Below, in pieces: positions 35,566 through 43,676 of a stretch of DNA of 64,000 bases (positions are counted from its first letter, which is position 1; each line of letters starts with the position of its first letter). The DNA lies in contig CAJUPJ010000004.1 in assembly GCA_910588655.1 (NCBI GenBank), positions 1 to 64,000 on the forward strand, written 5' to 3'. The translations under genes were made by a program, and so were the position numbers. The notes under the pieces were generated by a model, which was not told where the DNA came from, made no database searches, and saw nothing but the letters and a program-made list of their open reading frames with translations. The stretch comes from an uncultured Lachnospiraceae bacterium. Its GTDB lineage: Bacteria; Bacillota; Clostridia; Lachnospirales; Lachnospiraceae.

Positions 35566-36003
35566 ATGAAAATTAAAAAACTTGCTACTGTTGTTACATG
35601 TTTAATACTGGTATTTACCTCTAATACTGCATTTGCACATGGGCACCACGGTAATTGCCATTATAATTATGACTATAATGACAGTTATGATTATGATTAT
35701 GGATGCCATGCCGGGCATAATAATTGTATAAATAATGACTATGACTGCAGCCACCATCCTGACCATGCACATCCCGACGGTGTATGCCCTTATTACTGTC
35801 CTGATGCATCTTACCAGTATTACCAGGCAGCAACTGTAAAAAAAGTACAGGCAAAGCTTAATAAAGCAGGCTATAAATGCGGCAAAGCAAATGGAATATA
35901 CAATACAAAAACAAAGAAAGCTATCAGGAAATTCCAGAAAAATAAAAATTTATCTGTAAATGGGAAAATCAATAAAACACTAATTAAGAAGTTAAACATC
36001 TGA
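35566..36003 (+). CDS. Secreted His/Tyr/Cys-rich protein with a C-terminal peptidoglycan-binding domain
   Basis: A 145-residue protein: signal peptide to about residue 24 (LATVVTCLILVFTSNTAFA), then about 60 residues rich in His, Tyr, Asp and Cys (HGHHGNCHYNYDYND, CSHHPDHAHPDGVCPYYC), then a PG_binding_1 domain (VKKVQAKLNKAGYKCGKANG, KKAIRKFQKNKNLSVNGKIN). Secretion plus the His/Cys-rich linker suggests metal binding at the cell wall; that is inference. GGGGG lies 7 bases before ATG, under a strong sigma-A promoter. One of only two clear plus-strand genes. Confidence 0.85.
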   Translation: MKIKKLATVVTCLILVFTSNTAFAHGHHGNCHYNYDYNDSYDYDYGCHAGHNNCINNDYDCSHHPDHAHPDGVCPYYCPDASYQYYQAATVKKVQAKLNKAGYKCGKANGIYNTKTKKAIRKFQKNKNLSVNGKINKTLIKKLNI

Positions 36004-36050
36004 CCTTTAATAATTAACCTTATTAAACAGCAATAAGGTTACAATCAAAT

Positions 36051-36088
36051 AAAAAACTGTAACACATAATTCTGTGCTACAGTTTTTT
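36051..36088. terminator. Bidirectional terminator between the His-rich protein gene and efp
   Basis: AAAAAACTGTA-CACA...TGTG-TACAGTTTTTT: an imperfect 14-bp stem with A run on one side and T run on the other serves both converging genes. A second hairpin AACCTTATT/AATAAGGTT at about 36016-36040 lies just before it. Confidence 0.88.
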
Positions 36089-36124
36089 ATTATTTGGTAT
36101 AAATGTTATAATGTTTATCCAGAA

Positions 36125-36679
36125 TTACACCCTCTTAAGGTACTCACCTGTACGTGTGTCAATGCTGATACGGTCGCCTGTTTCTACAAACAGAGGAACT
36201 GCAACCTGTGCCCCGGTTTCAACAATAGCCGGCTTATTAGCACCCTGTGCTGTATCACCTTTGAAACCAGGCTCTGTCTCTGTTACTTCCAGTTCTACAA
36301 AAAGAGGAGGTTCAATTGCAAATACTTCACCATTGTGTGAAAGCATTTTAACCATTTCATTCTCTTTTACAAACTTAAGTGAGTCACCTACCTGGTCTGC
36401 TGTCATATCAATCTGGTCATATGTTTCTGTATTCATAAAATGATACATGTCATCACTGTATAAATACTGCATATCAGAACGTTCAATATGGGCCTGTGGA
36501 CATTTTTCTGTAGGACGGAAAGTTTTTTCAACTACACCGCCACTTTTTATGTTTTTAAGCTTTGTCCTTACAAATGCTGCTCCCTTGCCAGGTTTTACAT
36601 GCTGGAATTCTATAACCTGGTATACATTTCCCTCAAACTCAATAGTTAAACCATTTCTAAAATCACCTGCTGATACCAT
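36125..36679 (-). CDS. efp: Translation elongation factor P
   Basis: Rescues ribosomes stalled at polyproline. The 184-residue protein shows SAGDFRNGLTIEFEGNVYQV, the tip loop VKPGKGAAFVRTKLKNIKSG with the modifiable Lys, FRPTEKCPQAHIE and the C-terminal GDRISIDTRTGEYLKRV. GGAGG is 9 bases before ATG. It follows aroK by 79 bases. Confidence 0.97.
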   Translation of the reverse strand: MVSAGDFRNGLTIEFEGNVYQVIEFQHVKPGKGAAFVRTKLKNIKSGGVVEKTFRPTEKCPQAHIERSDMQYLYSDDMYHFMNTETYDQIDMTADQVGDSLKFVKENEMVKMLSHNGEVFAIEPPLFVELEVTETEPGFKGDTAQGANKPAIVETGAQVAVPLFVETGDRISIDTRTGEYLKRV

Positions 36680-36758
36680 TTTAAAATCCTCCTTAATGTG
36701 ATTGCGGAAATAAAACCCGCAAATGCTTGTTATAGTTTATCCCATTTTGGAATATATT

Positions 36759-37274
36759 TCAAGTATATAAATTTGCTATTTTAGCCGCCACTTCTTTAAG
36801 TTCCAGCCCGTCTGTTTCAATTATTGTATCTGCTGCTTCAAGGTATTTAGGAATTCTTTCATCCATAAGCTTCTTAATATATGGGATATTCATATTTCCA
36901 TTAAGAAGAGGCCTGCTTAAACTGTCTTTAACATGGATATAAATTGTTTCAGGTGAAGCTGATAACAATATAATCCTGCCAAGTTCCTGCATTTTTCCTA
37001 CGTTTACTTGTCTTAACGCCATTCCGCCGCCACATGATACTATGCATGGTTTCATTCCCTTAATATCATCAAGTATGCCTGTTTCCAGATTGCGGAAATA
37101 CTCTTCGCCCTTTTTTTCAAATATCTCTGAAATCTGGCAGCCCTCCTTTTCTACAATAAGGGCATCTGTATCAACTTCCTTTACATTTAACATATGGCTT
37201 AAAAGCCTTGATGTACTTGACTTCCCAACTCCCATAAACCCAATTAAAAAGATATGTTCATTAAGCCCTGCCAT
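36759..37274 (-). CDS. aroK: Shikimate kinase
   Basis: Phosphorylates shikimate in the aromatic amino acid pathway. The 171-residue protein has Walker A GFMGVGKSSTSRLL, the shikimate-binding DTD motif EVDTDALIVEKEG, FRNLETGIL and VSCGGGMALR. Its start codon lies inside the 3' end of aroD (14-base overlap), so the two are translationally coupled. Confidence 0.95.
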   Translation of the reverse strand: MAGLNEHIFLIGFMGVGKSSTSRLLSHMLNVKEVDTDALIVEKEGCQISEIFEKKGEEYFRNLETGILDDIKGMKPCIVSCGGGMALRQVNVGKMQELGRIILLSASPETIYIHVKDSLSRPLLNGNMNIPYIKKLMDERIPKYLEAADTIIETDGLELKEVAAKIANLYT

Positions 37275-38043
37275 GTCCGTCTTCCCTTTCCTCTGTATAA
37301 TGCAGCCCTTCCATTAATCCTTTAAGCTTTTCTGCCTCTATCTGCCCTGGTGCGCTCGGCGTGCCAATACAGCCAAATGTAAGCACAGAGCCCGTAAATT
37401 CTGCTGCTGCCCTGCTTATAAGCCCCATCCCTGCCATTGACATAGTTATAATATTCCCGCCTTTAAGCTTCTCTTTAGTAATAATTGAAGCTTCCATAAG
37501 CCTGGCTACATCCATCTTATTTTCAGGCATAACCGCAATCTTAGGTATACCTGCCCCCATCTTTTTCATATAAAGCAGCCTGTCCACAATTTCTTCTGCA
37601 GGCGGTGTGCCATTAAAGTCATGGTAAGAACCTATAACAACAGCCTGCTTTTCCAGTACCTTTATAAGCCCTTTTATATCACCCTGGCGGTATACTTCAA
37701 CATCCACAAGGTCTGCATTAATTCCTGCTGTACTTAAAAGGGCAGAATACTCATTATAACTAATATCCGCTGCACCACCCTCCCATGCAGTCCTGAATGT
37801 AAAAAGCAGCGGCTTTTCTTTAAGGACTTTCCTGATTCCAGAAATAGTTGAATTAACTGCTTCTATATTATGGAAATCCTTATAAAAGTCCACACGCCAC
37901 TCCATAATATCTGCTTCACTTTTATATACAGCCTCTGCCATCCTGGTTATCCCATCCTGTGTAGTTTCTACAACAGGTACACAAATCTTAGGAAAACCAT
38001 CCCAGGTTAAAAGTTCCTGTGCCTTTACTGCATTATTCATCAC
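37261..38043 (-). CDS. aroD: Type I 3-dehydroquinate dehydratase
   Basis: Makes 3-dehydroshikimate. The 260-residue protein shows KICVPVVETT, the EWRVDF motif, FTFRTAWEGG, the catalytic His in IGSYHDFNGTP, the Schiff-base Lys in IPKIAVMPENKMD and the end GCIGTPSAPGQIEAEKL. A GTG at 38043 with AAAGGA 8 bases upstream is the likely start; an ATG directly follows it. The first codons overlap the end of a 36-codon upstream gene. Confidence 0.94.
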   Translation of the reverse strand: MMNNAVKAQELLTWDGFPKICVPVVETTQDGITRMAEAVYKSEADIMEWRVDFYKDFHNIEAVNSTISGIRKVLKEKPLLFTFRTAWEGGAADISYNEYSALLSTAGINADLVDVEVYRQGDIKGLIKVLEKQAVVIGSYHDFNGTPPAEEIVDRLLYMKKMGAGIPKIAVMPENKMDVARLMEASIITKEKLKGGNIITMSMAGMGLISRAAAEFTGSVLTFGCIGTPSAPGQIEAEKLKGLMEGLHYTEEREDGHGRA

Positions 38044-38143
38044 TTAAACTATCCTTTGCTGCTGCTACTATTGCTGTAACAATGCCAGCCACCACAACTG
38101 CCACTATTACAACTCCTATAATAACTCCTGCTAATAAAGCCAT
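38033..38143 (-). CDS. Small single-pass membrane protein (36 aa) upstream of aroD
   Basis: MALLAGVIIGVVIVAVVVAG followed by IVTAIVAAAKDSLSDE: a 36-residue protein that is almost wholly hydrophobic with a short charged tail. GGAGG stands 6 bases before its ATG. Its stop codon TAA overlaps the beginning of aroD, whose ribosome site lies inside this frame, so it may couple aroD translation. The strong ribosome site, clean start and overlap support a real gene; function is unknown. Confidence 0.65.
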   Translation of the reverse strand: MALLAGVIIGVVIVAVVVAGIVTAIVAAAKDSLSDE

Positions 38144-38235
38144 ACTATACCTCCATGTATATTCAAATTTATTAACTTTTCCTTACATTATATACCATCA
38201 TGCCTCATAAGACAACTATTATAAATATTTTTGTT

Positions 38236-38547
38236 TTTTTGAAGCGGGTTAATGGGTGGATGGATGAACGGACGGTTTTGTGTGCCAGAGCCAGAATATT
38301 CCATAAAAGGGCACGCTTCTGCTGCATGAGCTGACGCAGGGCAATGTCATTTAGTTAAGAGGCAAAGTGGAAAATTTTTTATAAATTACCAAAGTGTAGA
38401 TTGCTGGCAAATTCCAAATGTGCTTCCATGAAAAAGCTGTACGAAGCCACTGGTGCATAAATCCCTGTCTTTTAGGGCTTTATGCACCAGTGTGTGCGAG
38501 CACTCGCCAAACCAGCGGAAGCGTGCTTTTTTCATGGAAGGCACTTA
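38236..38547. repeat. Mosaic palindromic repeat, copy 4 (right arm cut off)
   Basis: The left outer modules GAACGGACGG, TGTGCCAGAGCCAGAATATT, GGGCACGCTTCTGCTGCATG, GCAATGTCATTTAGTTAAGA are present, but their right partners are missing. The inner palindrome CTGGCAAATTCCAAATGTGC to GGAAGGCACTT is complete and peaks in GGTGCATAAA/TTTATGCACC (38452-38488). The element stops directly before the ilvC terminator. The 38144-38604 gap holds only this and the terminator. Confidence 0.8.
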
Positions 38548-38548
38548 A

Positions 38549-38577
38549 AGGGCGGACATTTATGGTATGCCCGCCCT
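38549..38577 (-). terminator. Terminator after ilvC
   Basis: AGGGCGG(38549-38555)/CCGCCCT(38571-38577) with inner ACAT/ATG pairing, followed on the minus strand by TTTAAG. The T run is short, so strength is uncertain. It directly abuts the repeat element. Confidence 0.65.
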
Positions 38578-38604
38578 GTACTTTGTTTATTCATTAAAAT
38601 ACAA

Positions 38605-39630
38605 TTAATTGTTAATAAGCTTCTCATCCTCATTATTCCAGCTGTAAAGCTTACGTACTTCTTCTCCAACTTTCTCTGCTGGATGTTCTGAAGCAAGTTT
38701 TCTTAATGCCTTGAAGTGTGCCTGTCCGCCTGCTGCTGACATATCTAATAAGAAGTCTTTTGCGAATGTACCATCCTGTATATCAGAAAGTATTTTCTTC
38801 ATAGCCTTCTTAGTTTCGTCTGTAATAATCTTTGGTCCTGTTATATAATCACCATATTCGGCTGTATTTGATATTGAATACCTCATGCCTGCAAATCCTG
38901 ACTGGTAAATAAGGTCTACAATAAGCTTCATCTCATGGATACACTCAAAGTAAGCATTTCTTGGGTCATATCCTGCTTCACAGAGTGTTTCAAAACCAGC
39001 CTGCATAAGTGCACATACACCGCCGCAAAGAACTGCCTGCTCACCAAAAAGGTCTGTTTCTGTTTCTGTACGGAATGTTGTTTCAAGCACGCCTGCCCTT
39101 GCACCACCGATACCTAAAGCGTACGCAAGTGCCATTTCCTGTGCTTTGCCTGTAGCATCCTGCTGTACAGCAACAAGACAAGGAACTCCTTTGCCTTCCT
39201 GGTACTCTGAACGTACAGTATGTCCAGGTCCTTTAGGGGCAATCATTGTAACATCAACATCCTTTGGAGGGATAATCTGGTTAAAGTGAATTGCAAATCC
39301 ATGTGCAAACATTAACATATTGCCTGCTTCAAGGTTTGGTGCAATATCCTTGTTATACATTGCAGCCTGCTTCTCATCATTAATAAGAATCATAATGATA
39401 TCTGCTTTCTTTGCTGCTTCTGCTGCTGTATACACCTCAAAACCCTGGCTTTCAGCCTTTGCCCATGACTTTGAACCTTCATAAAGGCCAATGATTACAT
39501 GGCATCCTGAATCCTTTAAGTTTAATGCATGTGCATGTCCCTGGCTTCCATAACCTATTATGGCAATAGTCTTGCCATCCAATAATGATAAATTACAATC
39601 CTCCTGGTAAAAAATCCTAGCTTCTGACAT
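38605..39630 (-). CDS. ilvC: Ketol-acid reductoisomerase
   Basis: Second step of valine/isoleucine synthesis. The 341-residue class I enzyme shows IAIIGYGSQGHAHALNLKDS, the cofactor-specificity loop IGLYEGSKSW, APKGPGHTVRSEYQEGKG, the catalytic region ETDLFGEQAVLCGG and SNTAEYGDYITGPKI. The Tyr in GLYEGS sits where many NADPH enzymes have Arg (GLREGS), so cofactor preference may differ. GGAGG is 8 bases before ATG. ilvN lies 40 bases upstream. Confidence 0.96.
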   Translation of the reverse strand: MSEARIFYQEDCNLSLLDGKTIAIIGYGSQGHAHALNLKDSGCHVIIGLYEGSKSWAKAESQGFEVYTAAEAAKKADIIMILINDEKQAAMYNKDIAPNLEAGNMLMFAHGFAIHFNQIIPPKDVDVTMIAPKGPGHTVRSEYQEGKGVPCLVAVQQDATGKAQEMALAYALGIGGARAGVLETTFRTETETDLFGEQAVLCGGVCALMQAGFETLCEAGYDPRNAYFECIHEMKLIVDLIYQSGFAGMRYSISNTAEYGDYITGPKIITDETKKAMKKILSDIQDGTFAKDFLLDMSAAGGQAHFKALRKLASEHPAEKVGEEVRKLYSWNNEDEKLINN

Positions 39631-39670
39631 TTTTCTTTCCTCCTGAATTAAAACATATTAATGTAAAACC

Positions 39671-40168
39671 CTAATCTTCTAAAAGAGTTTCTGCACCCCT
39701 GCTTAGCCCTGCTATTCCTGTACGCACCAGTTCCTTAATCTCATATCCGTCAAGCAGCTTAATAAATGCACTTAACTTTGCCTGGTTGCCTGTAAGCTCA
39801 ATCATCATGCTGTCTACTGCAACATCAACAATATTTGCACGGAATATATCTGCTATAGCAACAACTGCCGGCCTTTCCTCTGCACTTACGCCCACTGTTA
39901 CAAGAACAAGCTCACGGCATACAGAACGGCCGCTTTTAAGTTCTTTTACACACCTTACATCCTCAAGCTTGGCAACCTGCTTCTCTATCTGTTCAAGAAT
40001 GTGGTCGTCACCTCTGACAACTACTGTCATCCGTGAAAATGCAGGATTTTCTGTTTCACCAACTGTAAGGCTGTCTATGTTATATCCGCGCCTGCTGAAA
40101 AGCCCGGCAACGCGGCTAAGAACTCCCGATGTATTATCCACCAGAATTGATAAAACTTTTTTCCTCAT
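39671..40168 (-). CDS. ilvN: Acetolactate synthase small (regulatory) subunit
   Basis: Feedback-regulatory ACT subunit of acetohydroxyacid synthase. The 165-residue protein starts VLSILVDNTSGVLSRVAGLF then SRRGYNIDSLTVGETE; the C-terminal domain has ANIVDVAVDSMMIELTGNQA and ELVRTGIAGLSRG. The large subunit ilvB is not next to it, so it is encoded elsewhere. The leader (40169-40260) has GGCAGC/GCTGCC complementarity and a GTTAAA-T-TTTAAC dyad (40248-40260), possible control sites. Confidence 0.94.
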   Translation of the reverse strand: MRKKVLSILVDNTSGVLSRVAGLFSRRGYNIDSLTVGETENPAFSRMTVVVRGDDHILEQIEKQVAKLEDVRCVKELKSGRSVCRELVLVTVGVSAEERPAVVAIADIFRANIVDVAVDSMMIELTGNQAKLSAFIKLLDGYEIKELVRTGIAGLSRGAETLLED

Positions 40169-40277
40169 ATTTAATCCCCTGCTCTTTCTGTTACTGGCAG
40201 CACTTGGTACAACAGCACATTAATGCACTGGCTGCCTTGTGCACTATGTTAAATTTTAACAATATGATGCCTGTTTG

Positions 40278-40331
40278 TCAAGGAATCCCACTATCATTAA
40301 CATAAAAACTTCCTTTAATATATTTCCTGCC
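40278..40331 (-). pseudogene. C-terminal remnant of a second transglutaminase-like protein
   Basis: The minus strand reads GRKYIKGSFYVNDSGIP then stop, against GRKYIKGSFKVNNSGFP then stop at the end of the intact gene at 42420. The shared bases continue past the stop (TTGACAAACAGGCATC), but upstream of GRK there is no match. This is a leftover of a duplicated paralogue. The rest of the 40169-40591 gap holds the ilvN leader (above 40168), AT-rich sequence with no gene (40340-40485) and the serpin terminator. Confidence 0.75.
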
Positions 40332-40485
40332 TAAGTTGTTAAATATGTTATTGATGAAGAAAAAATAAAAGCCCACTTACTTATATGTTATACTTCCCTG
40401 CTTGTATATCGTCTTTTAGAATACAAACTGGATAGACAGAAAAATAAAAAAATTTTATAATTCAAATCATATACAACATTTGCAA

Positions 40486-40531
40486 ATCAAAAATCAAGCC
40501 GGAAATCCCATATTTATGGACTTTCCGGCTT
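40486..40531 (-). terminator. Terminator after the serpin gene
   Basis: A 10-bp stem AAGCCGGAAA (40496-40505) with TTTCCGGCTT (40522-40531), then GATTTTTGATTTG on the minus strand. A closely related sequence (GCAAATCAAAAATC and CCGGCTTATTAA) lies after the transglutaminase gene at 42345-42387, so the two terminators are copies. Confidence 0.8.
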
Positions 40532-40591
40532 ATTAACTGCCAGAGCTTGGATTTTTTAATTGGCGTCAATACCTTTTTTGAATTTTGACCT

Positions 40592-41944
40592 TTATTCTGC
40601 AGGGTTATTAATTATACCAATCAAAAATGGAATTTCATCTTTACATAAAATATAATAAAAAGGGCGGTCCAGACAGATTTCTACTTCCTCTAGCTGCTCC
40701 GCGTTTGCACCCGTTGAAACTATAGCGATATAAGACGCCACGCTGCATCCCATTTCGTCAATTGATATATTTGCCTCTTGTTTGATATCCGTTAGATGCA
40801 ATGGAGCATCTGAAAAAGAACCAAACGCACCAGAAGACGGATCAAACAGCTGGTTTACCTGCATTTTTTCTGCGATTGCCTTTAAATCAATTTTGCTTGA
40901 GCAATTAAACTTTGGAACACTGAATTTCAATTTTGCTACACTAAGGTCATCTTTCCCACAGGCAGAAAGAATATCCGTCAAACGGTCTTTTGTCCAAAAA
41001 CCGTGAACATCCTGTGTTTCATCTGGAAGGATAAAAATCATTCTTTCTCTTGTAACAAAGTCTAATGTTGCAGCGATATAGTCATCCCCTGCTACATAAG
41101 CGTATTGTGGCCATTCCCGGTTCATAAACTCACATTCCACTTCCGTGCCATCCTTACAATAAAATATTCCTTTTTCTGTGTCTTCTGTCTCAAACCGTGA
41201 CGACCACTCTCCAAAAAAATCCAGCGTACTTATGATGCAAAAAGCATTATCTTCTGTTGGTGTCATCAAATCATTAAATTGTGGCTGTAAAGAATGATTA
41301 GTCTTTTCATACACCCAATTTGCCATTTGCTTCTGGAACTCTGAATTTTGGAAATCTCCTTCAAACACTTCTAAACTGTATTTCTTCTGAACCATATCCA
41401 TTACAGCTTCCTGGTAACGCAGTGTATCCTGAAGCCAAAAAGAAGTATCCAGATTCAGTCTTCCCAAAATGCCATCATACTGGTCACGTTTTTTCAAGGA
41501 ATTCACCATATTTTGCAGCCCTGTTGCATGCTTATCTAAATCAGCATACCCAAGCGCATCCTGCAATTCTTTCCCAGCTTCCTTTTCTGTCATTTCACTT
41601 AGTATGGATAATGACACATAAAAATTAATTGGTGCATAAGTAATATTATTATTCTCCGTTCCCGCCAGCATATAGCGGAAAGTTTTTGATATAAACTCAT
41701 AATATTCCTTTAACTGCTGCGGTTCTATTTCCTGTTCCTGGTACGCAGCTTCTAATTGTTTCTCATCCGAATCCGGAATCCCATTTTGTTCCTCATCTGA
41801 AATCCCATTTTTGGGGGACGGTTTTGAATCCGTATGTCCAGCCGGTGTATTCCCCTCATTTTCCTGGCTGGCACAGGCTGTAAAACATGTAAGTACCAGC
41901 GCCATACATATCAGCATTAAAACAGTTTTAAAGTATTTCTTCAT
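40592..41944 (-). CDS. Serpin-family lipoprotein
   Basis: A 450-residue lipoprotein (LMLICMALVLTCFTAC, lipobox Cys at the end), then a Pro/Glu/Asp-rich linker of about 50 residues and a serpin domain. Serpin marks: NNITYAPINFYVSLSILSEM, VYEKTNHSLQPQFNDLM, STLDFFGEWSSRFE, LKFSVPKFNCSSKIDLKAIA, and the hinge/reactive-loop region ANISIDEMGCSVASYIAIVS followed by LDRPFYYILC. The hinge is less small-residue-rich than in typical inhibitors (Tyr inside it), so strong inhibition is uncertain. The start at 41944 has GGAGG 7 bases upstream. It is flanked by duplicated transglutaminase-locus pieces, and its codon use looks richer in C/G than its neighbours, suggesting acquisition. Likely role: blocking host or microbial serine proteases at the cell surface. 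Confidence 0.88.
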   Translation of the reverse strand: MKKYFKTVLMLICMALVLTCFTACASQENEGNTPAGHTDSKPSPKNGISDEEQNGIPDSDEKQLEAAYQEQEIEPQQLKEYYEFISKTFRYMLAGTENNNITYAPINFYVSLSILSEMTEKEAGKELQDALGYADLDKHATGLQNMVNSLKKRDQYDGILGRLNLDTSFWLQDTLRYQEAVMDMVQKKYSLEVFEGDFQNSEFQKQMANWVYEKTNHSLQPQFNDLMTPTEDNAFCIISTLDFFGEWSSRFETEDTEKGIFYCKDGTEVECEFMNREWPQYAYVAGDDYIAATLDFVTRERMIFILPDETQDVHGFWTKDRLTDILSACGKDDLSVAKLKFSVPKFNCSSKIDLKAIAEKMQVNQLFDPSSGAFGSFSDAPLHLTDIKQEANISIDEMGCSVASYIAIVSTGANAEQLEEVEICLDRPFYYILCKDEIPFLIGIINNPAE

Positions 41945-42082
41945 CCAGGCACCTCCCCGCATCATTTTTTAGATAAATACAGATATTGTCCGGACACTTT
42001 TATCTGTATAATTAATGGGTTACTGTATATTCAAGGTTTCTAACAATAGAAAAGCTAAGAACTACAGCTATTTTCTCATATA

Positions 42083-42125
42083 AAGAACTCCTCTTTTTTT
42101 ATTTTATAAAAAAAGAGGAGTTCTT
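42083..42125. repeat. Long hairpin upstream of the serpin gene
   Basis: AAGAACTCCTCTTTTTTT pairs with AAAAAAAGAGGAGTTCTT around a 7-base loop: an 18-bp perfect stem that could terminate in either direction. The rest of 41945-42349 is AT-rich with no gene. Confidence 0.8.
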
Positions 42126-42349
42126 CAATCTGGCAAACTATAGGAAAAACCATGGTAAATTATAGCCATATTATGTCATAAAGCGCAATACTTTAACATT
42201 TGGATAAAACTAAATCTCATACAAACCACCTGATAGCAGTATTTTTAATATCAAGTTTTTCTTATATTTATGTTGTATTTGTTGTATATATGTGTTATAA
42301 CAGGCCTTAAAGCAGATTGGCTCTATACAAAGGCAGTAAAACATTTGCA

Positions 42350-42377
42350 AATCAAAAATCCCATATTTATGGGATTT
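42350..42377 (-). terminator. Terminator after the transglutaminase-like gene
   Basis: AAATCCCA (42356-42363) with TGGGATTT (42370-42377), then TTTTTGATTTG on the minus strand. It is 43 bases past the stop and related in sequence to the serpin terminator. Confidence 0.75.
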
Positions 42378-42419
42378 CCGGCTTATTAAGTATCAAAACC
42401 AGGATATGATGCCTGTTTG

Positions 42420-43640
42420 TCAAGGAAAGCCGCTATTATTAACCTTAAAACTTCCTTTAATATATTTTCTGCCTTTAAGCAGACGATAGTAAACTTTTCC
42501 TTCTGAATACATTACTTGTGTAAGGTAATAAGACGGGCTGTAGTAATCTGATGTACGCCATACAGGCAATGTCCTGCCAGACAGCCTGTTATATATGTAA
42601 ATACTATTTCCTGCAATAAAATAATACTTATTATCATTAAACCTGGCAAATGCCCTTCCATTTACACTAAATAAAACTTCTGGTTTTCCTGACAGAAGGC
42701 TTTTTCTCTCCATTATGCCACTGTCACCCATATAAAGCCATCTGCCATTGCGGTAGTAAAAACTGCTTGTTACATCTTTCCAGTACATATTATTAAACCT
42801 GCCAGATGACGCCTGCTTTGCTTTAAATCCATAATGGCCATTTGCTTTAAAGTTCCTTGTGCTTTTTAAAAAATATTTGTGATGGACAAGGCTGTACTGG
42901 TCACTTGCTGAATATGTGTCTAACGGGTCATCCCATGTAACATCCGTATTATACCATTTCCCATCTATCCGGACAAGATTCCACATATGGCCCATTTTCT
43001 CTGATACAACATAACGCACCCCTATGCCCGCCTTTTCAAGCAGTATCCCATATGCAAGTGAATATCCCTGGCAGTTTGCCTTATGGCCAATAAAAACCCC
43101 TGCTTCACTGACCCGGTTCTTGTCTGTACGCTGGTCTGAATATGAAGTATTTGCCACAATGTAATCATGCAGCACCATTGCCTTTTCAGCATCATCCATG
43201 CTGCTTTTAACATTTTTCATGGCAGACTTAATTCCAGAATTAATCTTCTTCCTTGTACTCTTTATCTTAGGAACATTTATAGCGCCATCAGCATTAGTAT
43301 ACTCCTTTGAATACGATAGAACAATCCTTTTAACCTGTGATGTTTCTGATACTATTTCCTTAGTATATTCCTGTCCTGCATAAAATAAGCCTGGCGTTTC
43401 ATTAATAACCTCTGTCATAACCTGTTTTAAACCAGCTTTATCAGTTTTTTCATAGACATTGTACCTTGAAAGGTCAACAACTGCCTGGTAATTTTTATAT
43501 GCTGTTATAATATTACTTTTGATTTCTGCAAAATCTTCTTTAGATGCTGCCCTGCTGCCTGCTTCCTGGTATAATGCCACAGAAAACATGCAAAATAAAC
43601 AGAATACAAGCCTTGATAAGCTTTGTTTAAATTTTTCCAT
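42420..43640 (-). CDS. Secreted transglutaminase-like (papain-fold) protein
   Basis: A 406-residue protein with an N-terminal signal (RLVFCLFCMFSVALYQEAGS). The transglutaminase core has the Cys in HKANCQGYSLAYGILLE, the His in VSEKMGHMWNLVRIDGKWYN and the Asp in NTDVTWDDP. The last about 130 residues are Tyr-rich beta-type repeats (FYYRNGRWLYMGDSG, YYFIAGNSIYIYN, YYRLLKGRKYIKG). Such proteins may act as cysteine proteases or cross-linkers at the cell surface; substrate unknown. GGGGG is 7 bases before ATG. Confidence 0.85.
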   Translation of the reverse strand: MEKFKQSLSRLVFCLFCMFSVALYQEAGSRAASKEDFAEIKSNIITAYKNYQAVVDLSRYNVYEKTDKAGLKQVMTEVINETPGLFYAGQEYTKEIVSETSQVKRIVLSYSKEYTNADGAINVPKIKSTRKKINSGIKSAMKNVKSSMDDAEKAMVLHDYIVANTSYSDQRTDKNRVSEAGVFIGHKANCQGYSLAYGILLEKAGIGVRYVVSEKMGHMWNLVRIDGKWYNTDVTWDDPLDTYSASDQYSLVHHKYFLKSTRNFKANGHYGFKAKQASSGRFNNMYWKDVTSSFYYRNGRWLYMGDSGIMERKSLLSGKPEVLFSVNGRAFARFNDNKYYFIAGNSIYIYNRLSGRTLPVWRTSDYYSPSYYLTQVMYSEGKVYYRLLKGRKYIKGSFKVNNSGFP

Positions 43641-43676
43641 TACAGCACCCCCTTTTGCCCAAATTTCTTCTGTATA

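Noticed and set aside
40169..40270. T-box or leader-peptide attenuator before ilvN
   Set aside because: No T-box TGGNACC-type sequence in a convincing context and no Leu/Val/Ile-rich leader peptide; only weak complementarity is seen.
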